DNA of 37,085 bases from an uncultured Peptococcaceae bacterium (GCA_910585405.1 CAJUDO010000026.1:1-37085); one strand, 5' to 3'; counted from the first letter of the stretch, positions 16,195 through 23,804 are shown. Translations and numbers: made by a program. The notes: generated by a model not told the origin, from the sequence alone.

Positions 16195-17331
16195 ATGGCA
16201 TCTTGGAATTACATTCAGCCAGTAGAAATCAGATTTGGCGCTGGCTTAATCAACAAAATTGATGAAATCGCTCAGGAACTGGGCATTGCAAATGGTCTGT
16301 TAGTAGCAGATAAATTTTTCATGACCAATGGTTTGGCTCAGAAAATCGTTGATGGCAGTAAAGGCGCTTTGACTGCTGCTTTTGGTGATGTTTCTCCAAA
16401 CCCAGACGTAACTGAAATTGATGCTTGCGCTGAGTTAATCAGAAAAAATAAACACGGTTTTGTTGTAGCTTTAGGCGGCGGCAGTGCTCTGGATGCTGCA
16501 AAAGCTGCTGCAAGCGTATGCATGACCAATGAATCCATTGCTGAATATCACGGCACAGGCAAACAGTTACCGAAAGAACATCTGCCTTTGATCGCAGTTC
16601 CAACCACTGCTGGTACCGGTTCTGAAGTAACAAAAGTATCTGTAGTAACCAACCATGCAATCGGCAAAAAAGCTCCAATCAACTGCTTGAACTTCTATCC
16701 AACACTGGCAGTCATTGACCCGGAATTGACCTACAGCTGCCCACCAAAAGTAACTGCAGGCTGCGGGATTGACGTACTGTGCCATGCTGTAGAAGGTTTC
16801 TGGAGCAAAAATCATCAGCCAATCTGTGATGCAGTTGCATTGCATGCTTGTGATTTGGTATTCAAATATCTGGAACGAGCTTATAAAGACCCGCAGGATG
16901 TAGAAGCAAGAGAAAAAATGTGCGAAGCATCTGTAATGGCTGGTTTGGCATTCACCATTCCTCTGACCACAGGTTCTCATGCATGCTCCTTCCCGTTGAC
17001 CAATATCCATGGCATTCCACATGGTGAAGCTTGCGGTATTACTCTGGACTACTTTGCACACATCAACGCAAACGATCCAGAAGTTGGACCACGTATGAAT
17101 GATTTTGCTCAGAAACTTGGTTTCCGTGACATGAACGTAATGGCTGACGAAATCCATGCTCTGAAAGCAAGATTAGGTCTGCGCAATGGCTTGAAAGACT
17201 TGAATCTGAACGAAGAACAGATTGCTGATCTGGTTCGCATCAGTGTTCATCCAAACTTGCGCAATAACCCAGTATATATCACTGACGAAATGTTAGATGA
17301 AATGTATCATTATCTGGCAACTCAGAACTAA
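16195..17331 (+). CDS. Iron-dependent (group III) alcohol dehydrogenase
   Basis: A 378-residue Fe-ADH. The NAD-binding motif is GGGSALDAAKA (94-104). The metal ligands can be read in the usual spacing: Asp193 and His197 (GIDVLCHAVEGF), His262 (GSHACSF) and His276 (IPHGEACG). Such enzymes reduce short aldehydes with NADH; members act on succinic semialdehyde, sulfoacetaldehyde, malonate semialdehyde or phosphonoacetaldehyde. Next to the class III aminotransferase, it most likely reduces that enzyme's aldehyde product to an omega-hydroxy acid. The ATG at 16195 has GAAAGGTGG upstream, closely matching the aminotransferase leader (TTCTTGAAAGG, 12-15 bases, ATGGCA); the TTG at 16174 overlaps that RBS. 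Codon use is highly regular, again suggesting strong expression. Confidence 0.93.
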   Translation: MASWNYIQPVEIRFGAGLINKIDEIAQELGIANGLLVADKFFMTNGLAQKIVDGSKGALTAAFGDVSPNPDVTEIDACAELIRKNKHGFVVALGGGSALDAAKAAASVCMTNESIAEYHGTGKQLPKEHLPLIAVPTTAGTGSEVTKVSVVTNHAIGKKAPINCLNFYPTLAVIDPELTYSCPPKVTAGCGIDVLCHAVEGFWSKNHQPICDAVALHACDLVFKYLERAYKDPQDVEAREKMCEASVMAGLAFTIPLTTGSHACSFPLTNIHGIPHGEACGITLDYFAHINANDPEVGPRMNDFAQKLGFRDMNVMADEIHALKARLGLRNGLKDLNLNEEQIADLVRISVHPNLRNNPVYITDEMLDEMYHYLATQN

Positions 17332-17355
17332 TCATAGTTCTTTCGTTGTTTATTC

Positions 17356-17390
17356 ACAGCGTACCGCATTGAGTGGTACGCTGTTTTTTA
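17356..17390 (+). terminator. Terminator of the dehydrogenase gene
   Basis: ACAGCGTACC (17356-17365) pairs perfectly with GGTACGCTGT (17375-17384), followed by TTTTTA. Confidence 0.92.
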
Positions 17391-17394
17391 TGCA

Positions 17395-17438
17395 AAAGAA
17401 AAGACACCTCTATGGATAATATTCCCACAGAGATGTCT
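17395..17438 (-). terminator. Terminator of ychF
   Basis: A 14-bp imperfect stem with two mismatches (17402-17415 with 17424-17438). On the minus strand it is followed by TTTTCTTTT, 40-85 bases beyond the ychF stop. Confidence 0.7.
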
Positions 17439-17479
17439 GGTTTTAAGCGAGCTTATGCTACATATGTCAGATCCGTTAC

Positions 17480-18571
17480 TCACACATTGAAGCGGAACAA
17501 CATAATATCGCCGTCTTGTACCACATAATCTTTTCCCTCAATGCGCACAAGCCCTTTTTCCTTGGCAGCATTATAAGTGCCGCATTGGTACAAATCCTGA
17601 TAAGAAACCACCTCGGCGCGAATAAAACCTCTCTCAAAATCGGAGTGAATTTTACCGGCTGCTCCAGGCGCTTTGGTGCCTTTGGTGATGGTCCAGGCTT
17701 TTACCTCTTTCGGTCCAGCAGTGAGATAACTGAGCAGACCGAGAAGTTTATAGCTGGCAGCGATGATGCGGTCCAGACCAGATTGGTTGATGCCCAGTTC
17801 TTCCAAAAACATTTGCTTTTCTTCTTCGTCCAGTTCGGCAATCTCTTGCTCAATCTGTGCGCAAACGATAAATACTTCAGAATTTTCTTCGCTGGCAAAA
17901 GCTTTTACCTGCTCTACATAGGCATTGCCGTCGGCCAACTCATCCTCTTTTACGTTTGCGGCATAGAGTACAGGTTTATAGGTCAAAAGATTCATTTCTT
18001 TTAAGATTGCCGCTTCCTCTTCATTATCTGGGGTAAAACGGCGGGCAACCTGTCCGTCCTCTAAATGGGCTTTTAAGCGTTCCAGTAATTTCGCTTCGGC
18101 AATCAACGCCTTATCGCCACTCTTTTGACCTTTTTGTGCTTTCAGCAGGCGGCGTTCCAACACTTCCAAATCGGAGAAAATTAACTCCAGGTTAATCGTT
18201 TCAATATCGCGGATAGGATCGACGGAACCTTCCACGTGAATGACATTGCTGTCATCAAAACAACGTACTACATGTACAATTGCGTCTACCTCGCGAATGT
18301 GTGCTAAAAACTGATTGCCCAATCCTTCTCCTTTGCTGGCGCCTCGTACTAATCCGGCAATATCCACAAATTCGATTACAGCTGGAACAACCTTCTCTGT
18401 GTGATATAAATCGGCAAGCCAAGATAAGCGTGCGTCAGGGACGGATACTACACCTACATTGGGGTCAATGGTGCAGAATGGATAGTTGGCAGATTCGGCT
18501 CCCGCTTTGGTCAAGGCGTTGAACAGCGTGCTTTTTCCCACATTTGGTAGACCGACAATTCCTAATTTCAT
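17480..18571 (-). CDS. ychF: Redox-regulated ATPase/GTPase YchF (Obg family)
   Basis: A 363-residue P-loop NTPase, the normal YchF length. Visible parts: the G1 loop GLPNVGKSTLFN at residues 7-18, the G3 segment EFVDIAGLVRGASKGEGLG near 70, the altered G4 (NVKED) that makes YchF prefer ATP, and a C-terminal TGS-type domain ending in DYVVQDGDIMLFRFNV. YchF binds ribosomes and influences translation and stress responses. The start ATG 18571 has GAGGAAGG upstream, and a near-consensus promoter lies at 18624-18652. It is monocistronic here, convergent with the dehydrogenase gene. Confidence 0.97.
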   Translation of the reverse strand: MKLGIVGLPNVGKSTLFNALTKAGAESANYPFCTIDPNVGVVSVPDARLSWLADLYHTEKVVPAVIEFVDIAGLVRGASKGEGLGNQFLAHIREVDAIVHVVRCFDDSNVIHVEGSVDPIRDIETINLELIFSDLEVLERRLLKAQKGQKSGDKALIAEAKLLERLKAHLEDGQVARRFTPDNEEEAAILKEMNLLTYKPVLYAANVKEDELADGNAYVEQVKAFASEENSEVFIVCAQIEQEIAELDEEEKQMFLEELGINQSGLDRIIAASYKLLGLLSYLTAGPKEVKAWTITKGTKAPGAAGKIHSDFERGFIRAEVVSYQDLYQCGTYNAAKEKGLVRIEGKDYVVQDGDIMLFRFNV

Positions 18572-18623
18572 AACTATGAACCTTCCTCTTTTTCAAAATA
18601 TCTTTATCCTAACAGTATCTTTT

Positions 18624-18652
18624 ATTATAGGAGATTTTGTGATAACATTCAA
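18624..18652 (-). promoter_or_regulatory. Promoter of ychF
   Basis: On the minus strand TTGAAT (18652-18647), a 17-base spacer and TATAAT (18629-18624). The rest of the AT-rich gap up to 18870 shows no gene, repeat or clear hairpin. Confidence 0.75.
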
Positions 18653-18873
18653 TTGAAAAATAAAAAAATCCAGTTTTTTGCGAGGATTTTTATGGGAAAT
18701 TGTGACCTCATTGAAATACAAAACTAAAATAGAAAAGTGCAGATCAATATCAAAAAAGGTGATTTAGAGAGGACTATAGTCGTCATTTGTGGAAAAAATA
18801 TTGATATAAAATACAAAAATCGAATTTTTCCAAATTTTTATACCATCTGGAGAGAAATTTTTTTCAAAAGTGC

Positions 18874-18902
18874 TTGCCCATAGACTAAATACTTGCTATA
18901 AT
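18874..18902 (+). promoter_or_regulatory. Promoter of the tRNA-His-like gene
   Basis: TTGCCC (18874-18879), a 17-base spacer and a perfect TATAAT (18897-18902). The predicted transcript would start about ten bases before the RNA. Confidence 0.7.
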
Positions 18903-18918
18903 ATAATCAATCCGAAAA

Positions 18919-18988
18919 GAAAATGTGGTGAAATGGAATCACACAGGTTGTGGCACCTGAGGTATGGGTTCGAGTCCCGTCTTTTTCT
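18919..18988 (+). tRNA. tRNA-His(GTG)-like gene with an abnormal anticodon loop
   Basis: The cloverleaf is recognisable: acceptor strand GAAAATG (18919-18925) against CTTTTTC (18981-18987) with one T-T mismatch; D-stem GTG/CAC (18928-18930 with 18940-18942) around AAATGGAAT; anticodon stem CAGGT/ACCTG (18944-18948 with 18955-18959); T-arm ATGGG-TTCGAGT-CCCGT (18964-18980). The anticodon reads GTG, histidine. Odd points: the anticodon loop has only six bases, apparently one T missing before GTG, and the usual G-1:C73 identity pair of tRNA-His is replaced by A and T. No CCA is encoded. A promoter and a terminator flank it, so it is probably transcribed. It may be a decayed copy, a variant, or an assembly error in a T-run. 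Confidence 0.55.
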
Positions 18989-18994
18989 GTCGTG

Positions 18995-19021
18995 ACGCAC
19001 CTCCTATGGGTGCGTTTTTTT
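18995..19021 (+). terminator. Terminator of the tRNA-His-like gene
   Basis: ACGCACC (18995-19001) pairs with GGTGCGT (19009-19015), running into TTTTTTT. Confidence 0.88.
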
Positions 19022-19023
19022 GT

Positions 19024-19051
19024 GCAGTTTTTACCATTGTGTAAAAACTGC
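19024..19051. repeat. Perfect inverted repeat
   Basis: An 11-bp perfect arm pair, GCAGTTTTTAC and GTAAAAACTGC, around a 6-base loop (19024-19051). It directly follows the tRNA-like gene's terminator. It may be a backup terminator; function unknown. Confidence 0.6.
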
Positions 19052-19192
19052 TTAACGTAAGCGCTGTGCCATGATAGAATCATCAGCAAATTTTGCTGGA
19101 TTGAAAGGCGCCAGAAAGGATTTACTGTATTTGGTGAAAAATTTGCTCAATCGGGGCACATAAAAATAATAAGATGAATTAAATAACGAAAT

Positions 19193-19227
19193 CAAGCCCC
19201 CTGTAACAATGACGCACAGGGGGCTTG
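19193..19227. repeat. Strong GC-rich hairpin
   Basis: CAAGCCCCCTGT (19193-19204) pairs perfectly with ACAGGGGGCTTG (19216-19227). T-runs are weak on both strands. No gene is seen between 19052 and 19192, so it may be a second terminator for the tRNA-Leu transcript or the end of an unrecognised small RNA. Confidence 0.5.
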
Positions 19228-19251
19228 TTATGTATTGTATCATCACATAAC

Positions 19252-19283
19252 AAAAAAAACCATCATTGCTTTCAACGATGGTT
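19252..19283 (-). terminator. Terminator of tRNA-Leu
   Basis: On the minus strand AACCATC (19283-19277) pairs with GATGGTT (19264-19258) and runs into eight Ts. Confidence 0.85.
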
Positions 19284-19290
19284 CTCAGAG

Positions 19291-19374
19291 TGCCGGTGAT
19301 CGGGGTCGAACCGATACGGTATCGCTACCGCGGGATTTTGAGTCCCGTGCGTCTGCCAATTCCGCCACACCGGC
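19291..19374 (-). tRNA. tRNA-Leu(CAA)
   Basis: A class II tRNA of 84 bases on the minus strand. The acceptor GCCGGTG (19374-19368) pairs with CACCGGC (19298-19292), discriminator A. The D-arm has GGCGGAATTGGCAGACGC, typical of tRNA-Leu. The anticodon stem-loop is CGGGA-CTCAAAA-TCCCG, giving anticodon CAA. A long variable arm (GGTAGC/GATACC region) and T-loop TTCGACC follow. CCA is not encoded. It has a consensus promoter and its own terminator. Confidence 0.96.
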
Positions 19375-19392
19375 AAGTAGATTACTTAAAAC

Positions 19393-19421
19393 ATTATAAG
19401 AAAAAGAAAGGGACTTGTCAA
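19393..19421 (-). promoter_or_regulatory. Consensus promoter of tRNA-Leu
   Basis: On the minus strand a perfect TTGACA (19421-19416), a 17-base spacer and a perfect TATAAT (19398-19393), 19 bases before the tRNA. Confidence 0.92.
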
Positions 19422-19679
19422 CACTTTTTTAAAAAAATTATGAAAAAGTTTTAGGGAAAATAATTTGAGAAATGGTACTAGAGTAATTGGGTGATAGAGC
19501 TGCGCAATCGGCTATCCTATTAAATTAAAATCCAATTTATCAACACGCCGAATAAAACTGATTGGGTCATTTTCTTTTTTCATGGGAAATTCTATTCGTT
19601 GTAATTAAGCAAAATATAGCTTACATTTTTTCGAGTTAGAGAACAGATGGTGAAAACTATTCGTGTGACAGGCAGGAGA

Positions 19680-19700
19680 AGTTCCAGTTTTTCTGGAACT
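19680..19700 (+). repeat. Perfect hairpin upstream of the EcsC-family gene
   Basis: AGTTCCAG and CTGGAACT form an 8-bp stem with a TTTTT loop, 52 bases before the predicted start at 19753. There is no T-run after it, so it is more likely a leader structure or operator than a terminator. The rest of the 19422-19679 gap shows nothing I can name. Confidence 0.5.
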
Positions 19701-19752
19701 ATGCTATAGAGAGATTGTTGCGATGCGAAACGATGCAGAAAGGGGCAACAAA

Positions 19753-20580
19753 ATGGAGCGGGCGATTGAAAAGAATCTGAAAAGAATACAAAAAAAGGAA
19801 GAGAAGTTGCTGCAAAAAAGTGGTGAAGGGTTTTTGCAGTCGCTGACGGATAAGGTGGAGAAGAAAATTCCCGACGGCTTATATGAAAAGTTGCAGCAGG
19901 CCTTCTATTTAGGTTTTAAGCTTGTCTTTGAAAAGGGCAATTCCATTATCGAAAAGACCTATGATCGGGAGCAGTTGGAATTGACGCACCGCGTTTATGA
20001 CGAGTCCTTTAAGCAATTGAGTCCCAAAAAGGGGCTGAAGGCGCTGAATAAACTGGCCAATCACGGCAATTGGCGTAATCTGGGGATTACTGCCCTGGAG
20101 GGAACGGGCTTAGGCTTGTTGGGAATTGGCTTGCCGGATATTCCGGTGTTTATTGGCGTTGTGTTGAAAAGTGTTTATGAAATCGCGTTGAGTTATGGCT
20201 ATGACTACCGGAAAGAGGATGAACAGTATTTTATTTTGAAGTTATTGGAGGGCGCTCTGGCTACAGCGGAAGAACGGGAGGCCTGCAATGAACAGGTGGA
20301 TAAGCTGATTGGGTTTTTCACAAGCGATGTGGCCATTGGCTATGATTTGGATTTGCAGCTGCGAAAAACGGCAGATTGTTTTGCAACAGATATGTTGTGC
20401 ATCAAGTTTATTCAAGGGCTCCCGCTGGTGGGCGTCATCGGAGGACCGTCCAATGTATTTTACTGCAAAAAAATTAGTGATTATGCACGTTTAAAATATC
20501 AGAAGCGGTACTTGTTGCAGAAAGAGCACCAGGGAAAATCCCAGAAAGCAGGGAAGGCACAGATAGAGCCTTGGGAATAA
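19753..20580 (+). CDS. EcsC-family protein
   Basis: A 275-residue protein with a charged, helical N-terminus (KRIQKKEEKLLQ) and a core that matches the EcsC family: NLGITALEGTGLGLLGIGLPDIPVFIGVVLKSVYEIALSYGYD-like sequence at about 113-155, where the Gly-rich hydrophobic stretch and the YG(Y/F) segment are conserved, and QGLPLVGVIGGPSN near the C-terminus. The hydrophobic stretches may associate with the membrane. In Bacillus, EcsC is encoded next to the EcsAB ABC transporter, but here there is no transporter gene nearby and the role is unknown. ATG 19753 is chosen over ATG 19723 because AAAGGGG lies seven bases upstream. Confidence 0.85.
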   Translation: MERAIEKNLKRIQKKEEKLLQKSGEGFLQSLTDKVEKKIPDGLYEKLQQAFYLGFKLVFEKGNSIIEKTYDREQLELTHRVYDESFKQLSPKKGLKALNKLANHGNWRNLGITALEGTGLGLLGIGLPDIPVFIGVVLKSVYEIALSYGYDYRKEDEQYFILKLLEGALATAEEREACNEQVDKLIGFFTSDVAIGYDLDLQLRKTADCFATDMLCIKFIQGLPLVGVIGGPSNVFYCKKISDYARLKYQKRYLLQKEHQGKSQKAGKAQIEPWE

Positions 20581-20743
20581 GCTAAATGAAATATACAATT
20601 CAGCCCATCGTGTGGTACGCTATTGAAAAAACGGGAAGCGAAACAGATCTGTACTACCAATTGTATTCAACACAGGCAGGGATGAAAAGAAAAATAACTA
20701 CAAAATGCTGGCAGAGGGGGTTGACAAAAGTTATAATAAAATC

Positions 20744-20809
20744 GTTGCTATCTATATAAATTTTTTAGAGAAACTATAGCAACAAAAAAATAGAAAACAA
20801 AGGTTTTCT
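20744..20809 (+). promoter_or_regulatory. Structured leader of ackA with two inverted repeats
   Basis: GTTGCTAT (20744-20751) is perfectly repeated in inverse as ATAGCAAC (20776-20783), and AGAAAAC (20792-20798) pairs with GTTTTCT (20803-20809) over a 4-base loop. A TTGACA lies at 20721-20726 and a TATAAT at 20732-20737, but these do not pair with good spacing, so the exact promoter is unclear. The first repeat could be an operator or an mRNA structure. The rest of the 20581-20854 gap holds no gene. Confidence 0.45.
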
Positions 20810-20854
20810 GTTTAAAAGGAAAAGAAAAAGAATGTATGGAGGATGAAAGAAGCA

Positions 20855-22051
20855 ATGATTATTTTGGTAATTAACAGCGGCAGTTCTTCGTTGAAATTTC
20901 AGTTGCTGAACATGGACGATGAATCAGTAATGGCACAGGGTCAGGTAGAAAAAATCGGTCTGCCGGAGGGTATTTTCACTATCAAAGCCGGCGGGCTGAA
21001 AAATAAAAAGGAAATGGCAATCCCAGATCATCAGGTCGCTATGGAATTGGTGCTGAATGGCCTGTTGGAGACAAAAGAGGCCGGATTGAATTCTCTGGAT
21101 GAAATTGATGCCATCGGCCATCGTATTGTGCAGGGCGGCGATACGTTCAGCAAGGCAGTGCTGGTTGATGACGCAGTATATGATAAAATTAAAGAATATG
21201 GTGCTATGGCTCCGCTGCATAATCCCGCACACTTAAAAGGGATTGATGCCTGCTCCAAGGTAATGCCGGGCAAACCACAGGTAGTAGTATTTGATACGGC
21301 TTTCCATCAGACAATGAGTCCGGTAGCCTATACCTATGGTTTGCCGAAGGAATATGCAGAAAAACACAGAATTCGTCGCTACGGAGCGCATGGGACATCT
21401 CATAAATATGTTTCCCGCCGTGTAGCTGAGCTGATGGAAAAACCAGTAGAAGATTTAAAGATTATTACCTGCCATCTGGGCAACGGCTCCAGTATTTCTG
21501 CAATCAAAAACGGCAAAGTGGTAGATACTTCTATGGGCTTTACGCCGCATGAAGGTTTGCTGATGGGTACCCGCTGCGGGGATATTGACGCCACCGCTGT
21601 GCTGTATCTGATGAAACATGAAGGCTTTGATCCTGAGCGCATGGACCATATGCTGAACAAGGAATCAGGACTTTTGGGGGTTTCTGGAGTATCCAGCGAT
21701 TTCCGCGAATTGGATGAAGCTATTGCACAAGGCAATCAGGATGCCAAACTGGCCAGAGATATTTTTATTTATCGCGTGAAGAAATATATCGGCAGTTATA
21801 TTGCAGCGATGAATGGCGTGGATGCCATCGTGTTTACAGCGGGAATTGGCGAAAATGGTCCGGATGTGCGTGAAGAAATTTGCGCAGATATGGATTATCT
21901 GGGCATTGCCATTGATGCAGAGAAAAATAATGTACGGGGCAAAGAAGTCAATATCAGTGCAGAAGGGTCTCGCGTGCAGGTGTGGATTGTGCCTACCAAT
22001 GAAGAATTGGCCATTGCAGAGGAAACCATTGAAGCTGCTTTTGGAAACTAA
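20855..22051 (+). CDS. ackA: Acetate kinase
   Basis: AckA converts acetyl phosphate and ADP to acetate and ATP, the substrate-level phosphorylation step of acetate fermentation. At 398 residues it has the normal length. Visible motifs: the N-terminal LVINSGSSSLKFQLL, HRIVQGGD near residue 90, FDTAFHQTM near 145, RRYGAHGTSHKYV near 175, HLGNGSSISAI near 205, DTSMGFTPHEGLLMGTRCGD near 225, and FTAGIGENGPDVR near 325. The start at 20855 gives the usual N-terminus; the ATG at 20843 directly touches the GGAGG and is unlikely. It is followed after 63 bases by pta, the reverse of the common pta-ackA order. Confidence 0.98.
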   Translation: MIILVINSGSSSLKFQLLNMDDESVMAQGQVEKIGLPEGIFTIKAGGLKNKKEMAIPDHQVAMELVLNGLLETKEAGLNSLDEIDAIGHRIVQGGDTFSKAVLVDDAVYDKIKEYGAMAPLHNPAHLKGIDACSKVMPGKPQVVVFDTAFHQTMSPVAYTYGLPKEYAEKHRIRRYGAHGTSHKYVSRRVAELMEKPVEDLKIITCHLGNGSSISAIKNGKVVDTSMGFTPHEGLLMGTRCGDIDATAVLYLMKHEGFDPERMDHMLNKESGLLGVSGVSSDFRELDEAIAQGNQDAKLARDIFIYRVKKYIGSYIAAMNGVDAIVFTAGIGENGPDVREEICADMDYLGIAIDAEKNNVRGKEVNISAEGSRVQVWIVPTNEELAIAEETIEAAFGN

Positions 22052-22114
22052 AATAGAGCAAACGATGAAATTAATACCATAGAGTATGGATCAGAACAGT
22101 GGGGAGGCGGTTGT

Positions 22115-23107
22115 ATGGATTTATTGGCAGGATTTAAGGAAAAAGCAAAGGCAAACAAACGGCGGATTGTGTTACCGGAAGGTACAGAAGTACGTACACT
22201 GAAGGGCGCCGCTATTGCCGCAGCAGATGGGCTGGCAGAGCCTATCCTGTTAGGTGAAGAGGAGGCAATTCGCAAAGTAGCAGCAGAAGAAGGCGTGGCA
22301 TTGGACGGGCTGACAATTGTGGATATTGCCAGCAGCGAGCACTTGCCTGCTTTCGCCCAATTGTTTTACGAATTGCGCAAGCACAAAGGCATGACCTTGG
22401 AGAAGGCAGAACAAACTGTGCGCAACCCCTTATATTTTGGTAACTTGATGCTGATGCGAGGTATGGCGGACGGAATGTTGGCCGGTGCAGATAATACTAC
22501 CGGCGATGTACTGCGTGCTGCGTTGCAGACTGTGAAAACCAAACCGGGCATTAAAACGGTGTCAGGCGCTTTTGTGATGATTGTGCCGGATCACTCCTAT
22601 GGAGATGATGGCGTTTTCATTTTCGGCGACTGTGCGGTAAATCCCAATCCAGACAGCCAGCAATTGGCAGACATCACCATCAGCTGTGCGGAAACAAAAC
22701 GCAGCCTGATTGGTGGCGAGGCCAATGTAGCCATGCTGTCCTTCTCCACAAAAGGCTCTGCCAAGCATGAAAATGTAGATAAGGTAACAGAGGCTTTGGC
22801 ACTGGTGAAGGAGAAACAGCCGGATTTGGCAGTGGACGGTGAATTGCAGCTGGATGCTGCTGTTGTACCGTCTGTAGCGGCGAAAAAGGCGCCTGGCAGC
22901 GATGTGGCAGGGCATGCAAATGTACTGGTGTTCCCTGATTTACAGGCTGGCAATATCGGTTATAAGCTGGTACAGCGTTTTGCCAATGCAACGGCCATTG
23001 GCCCAATTTTGCAGGGCATGGCAAAACCGGTGAATGACTTGTCCCGTGGATGCAGTGTGCAGGATGTGGTGGATATGATTGCTATTACTGCGCTACAGTG
23101 TGAATAA
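22115..23107 (+). CDS. pta: Phosphate acetyltransferase
   Basis: Pta makes acetyl phosphate from acetyl-CoA and phosphate, feeding AckA. This is the short, 330-residue form with only the catalytic domain. Conserved segments: RRIVLPEGTEVRTLKGA (20-36), NPLYFGNLMLMRGMADGMLAGA near 110, TVSGAFVMIVPD, FGDCAVNPNPDSQQLADI near 175, SFSTKGSAKH near 210, DGELQLDAAVVPSVAAKKAPGS near 245, and VLVFPDLQAGNIGYKLVQR near 275. GGGGAGG precedes ATG 22115. It forms an operon with ackA and is closed by a strong terminator. Confidence 0.98.
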   Translation: MDLLAGFKEKAKANKRRIVLPEGTEVRTLKGAAIAAADGLAEPILLGEEEAIRKVAAEEGVALDGLTIVDIASSEHLPAFAQLFYELRKHKGMTLEKAEQTVRNPLYFGNLMLMRGMADGMLAGADNTTGDVLRAALQTVKTKPGIKTVSGAFVMIVPDHSYGDDGVFIFGDCAVNPNPDSQQLADITISCAETKRSLIGGEANVAMLSFSTKGSAKHENVDKVTEALALVKEKQPDLAVDGELQLDAAVVPSVAAKKAPGSDVAGHANVLVFPDLQAGNIGYKLVQRFANATAIGPILQGMAKPVNDLSRGCSVQDVVDMIAITALQCE

Positions 23108-23129
23108 GAGAAAAGAGTAAACTGATCGC

Positions 23130-23186
23130 AAAAAGAGAGAGCTGTGCGGGGTTCCTGATGGATGATGACGCAGCTCTCTCTTTTTA
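23130..23186 (+). terminator. Terminator of ackA-pta
   Basis: A long stem, 23130-23148 with 23169-23185 (AAAAAGAGAGAGCTG with CAGCTCTCTCTTTTT at the base), ending in a T-run. Confidence 0.92.
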
Positions 23187-23231
23187 ATTGAAAAATAGAC
23201 GGATAGACTGTAATTCAAAATGAGCTCGTGC

Positions 23232-23804
23232 TTAGATGGGATATTGCTGGTCATCAATTTCCCGCAGTTTGGCCAGAATCCCTTGAAAATCCTGTTTGGT
23301 TTCTTCTAATTTACTGGGGTCGCGTAAGATGGCCGAGGGATGATAGATGGCAGTCATCCAGTAGCCCTTGCGGCAAACCCAGCTGCCGTGCTGTGTTGTG
23401 ATTTTAAATCTAGGATCAATCAGTCGCTGGGCGGCGATACGGCCCAAGCAAACAATGATGGGCGGCTTGAGCAGTGCAGTTTCGCAACGCAAAAAAGGCA
23501 GGCAGGCTTGCTGTTCTTCTGGCAGGGGATCCCGATTGGCTGGCGGATGGCATTTGATGACATTGGTGATATAGACATCCTGCCGTTTCAGTTCTGCTGA
23601 CGCCAGCAATACATCTAAGATACGACCCGCCGGACCGACAAAGGGAATCCCCTGCTGGTCTTCCTGCGCACCGGGCGCTTCTGCGACGAGCATGATACGG
23701 GCAGTGTGGCTGCCTTGTCCCATGACGGGCTGTTTGCGGCTCTGACACAGTGAACAGCGGCGGCATTGGTGCAGTATGGTATTGATTTCTTCCCAGGTAT
23801 ACAT
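23232..23804 (-). CDS. Type-4 uracil-DNA glycosylase
   Basis: A 190-residue UDG of family 4. The four [4Fe-4S] ligands are visible at Cys14, Cys17, Cys85 and Cys101, exactly the family spacing. The active-site motif GAQEDQQGIPFVGPAGR (45-61) and the C-terminal motif YHPSAILRD (154-162, with His155) are present. The enzyme removes uracil from DNA to start base-excision repair. AGGAGGATT lies just before ATG 23804. The gene is monocistronic and convergent with pta. The gap of about 300 bases to the glycosyltransferase at 24104 is AT-rich and shows no gene or convincing promoter. Confidence 0.96.
   Translation of the reverse strand: MYTWEEINTILHQCRRCSLCQSRKQPVMGQGSHTARIMLVAEAPGAQEDQQGIPFVGPAGRILDVLLASAELKRQDVYITNVIKCHPPANRDPLPEEQQACLPFLRCETALLKPPIIVCLGRIAAQRLIDPRFKITTQHGSWVCRKGYWMTAIYHPSAILRDPSKLEETKQDFQGILAKLREIDDQQYPI

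Noticed and set aside
15250..17157. Long minus-strand frames inside the aminotransferase and dehydrogenase genes
   Set aside because: These are shadows created by the biased codon use of highly expressed genes; they have no RBS and no recognisable domain.
14653..17331. Firm assignment of the pair to taurine degradation
   Set aside because: The family logic fits taurine but equally GABA, beta-alanine and 2-aminoethylphosphonate. No substrate-specific residues could be verified by eye and no isethionate lyase is present.
18907..19089. Minus-strand open frame across the tRNA-His-like gene
   Set aside because: Its GTRTHTSGATT-type peptide is the translation of tRNA antisense, a common false gene call.
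19266..19454. Plus-strand open frame across tRNA-Leu
   Set aside because: It is antisense to a clear tRNA and its promoter; there is no RBS.
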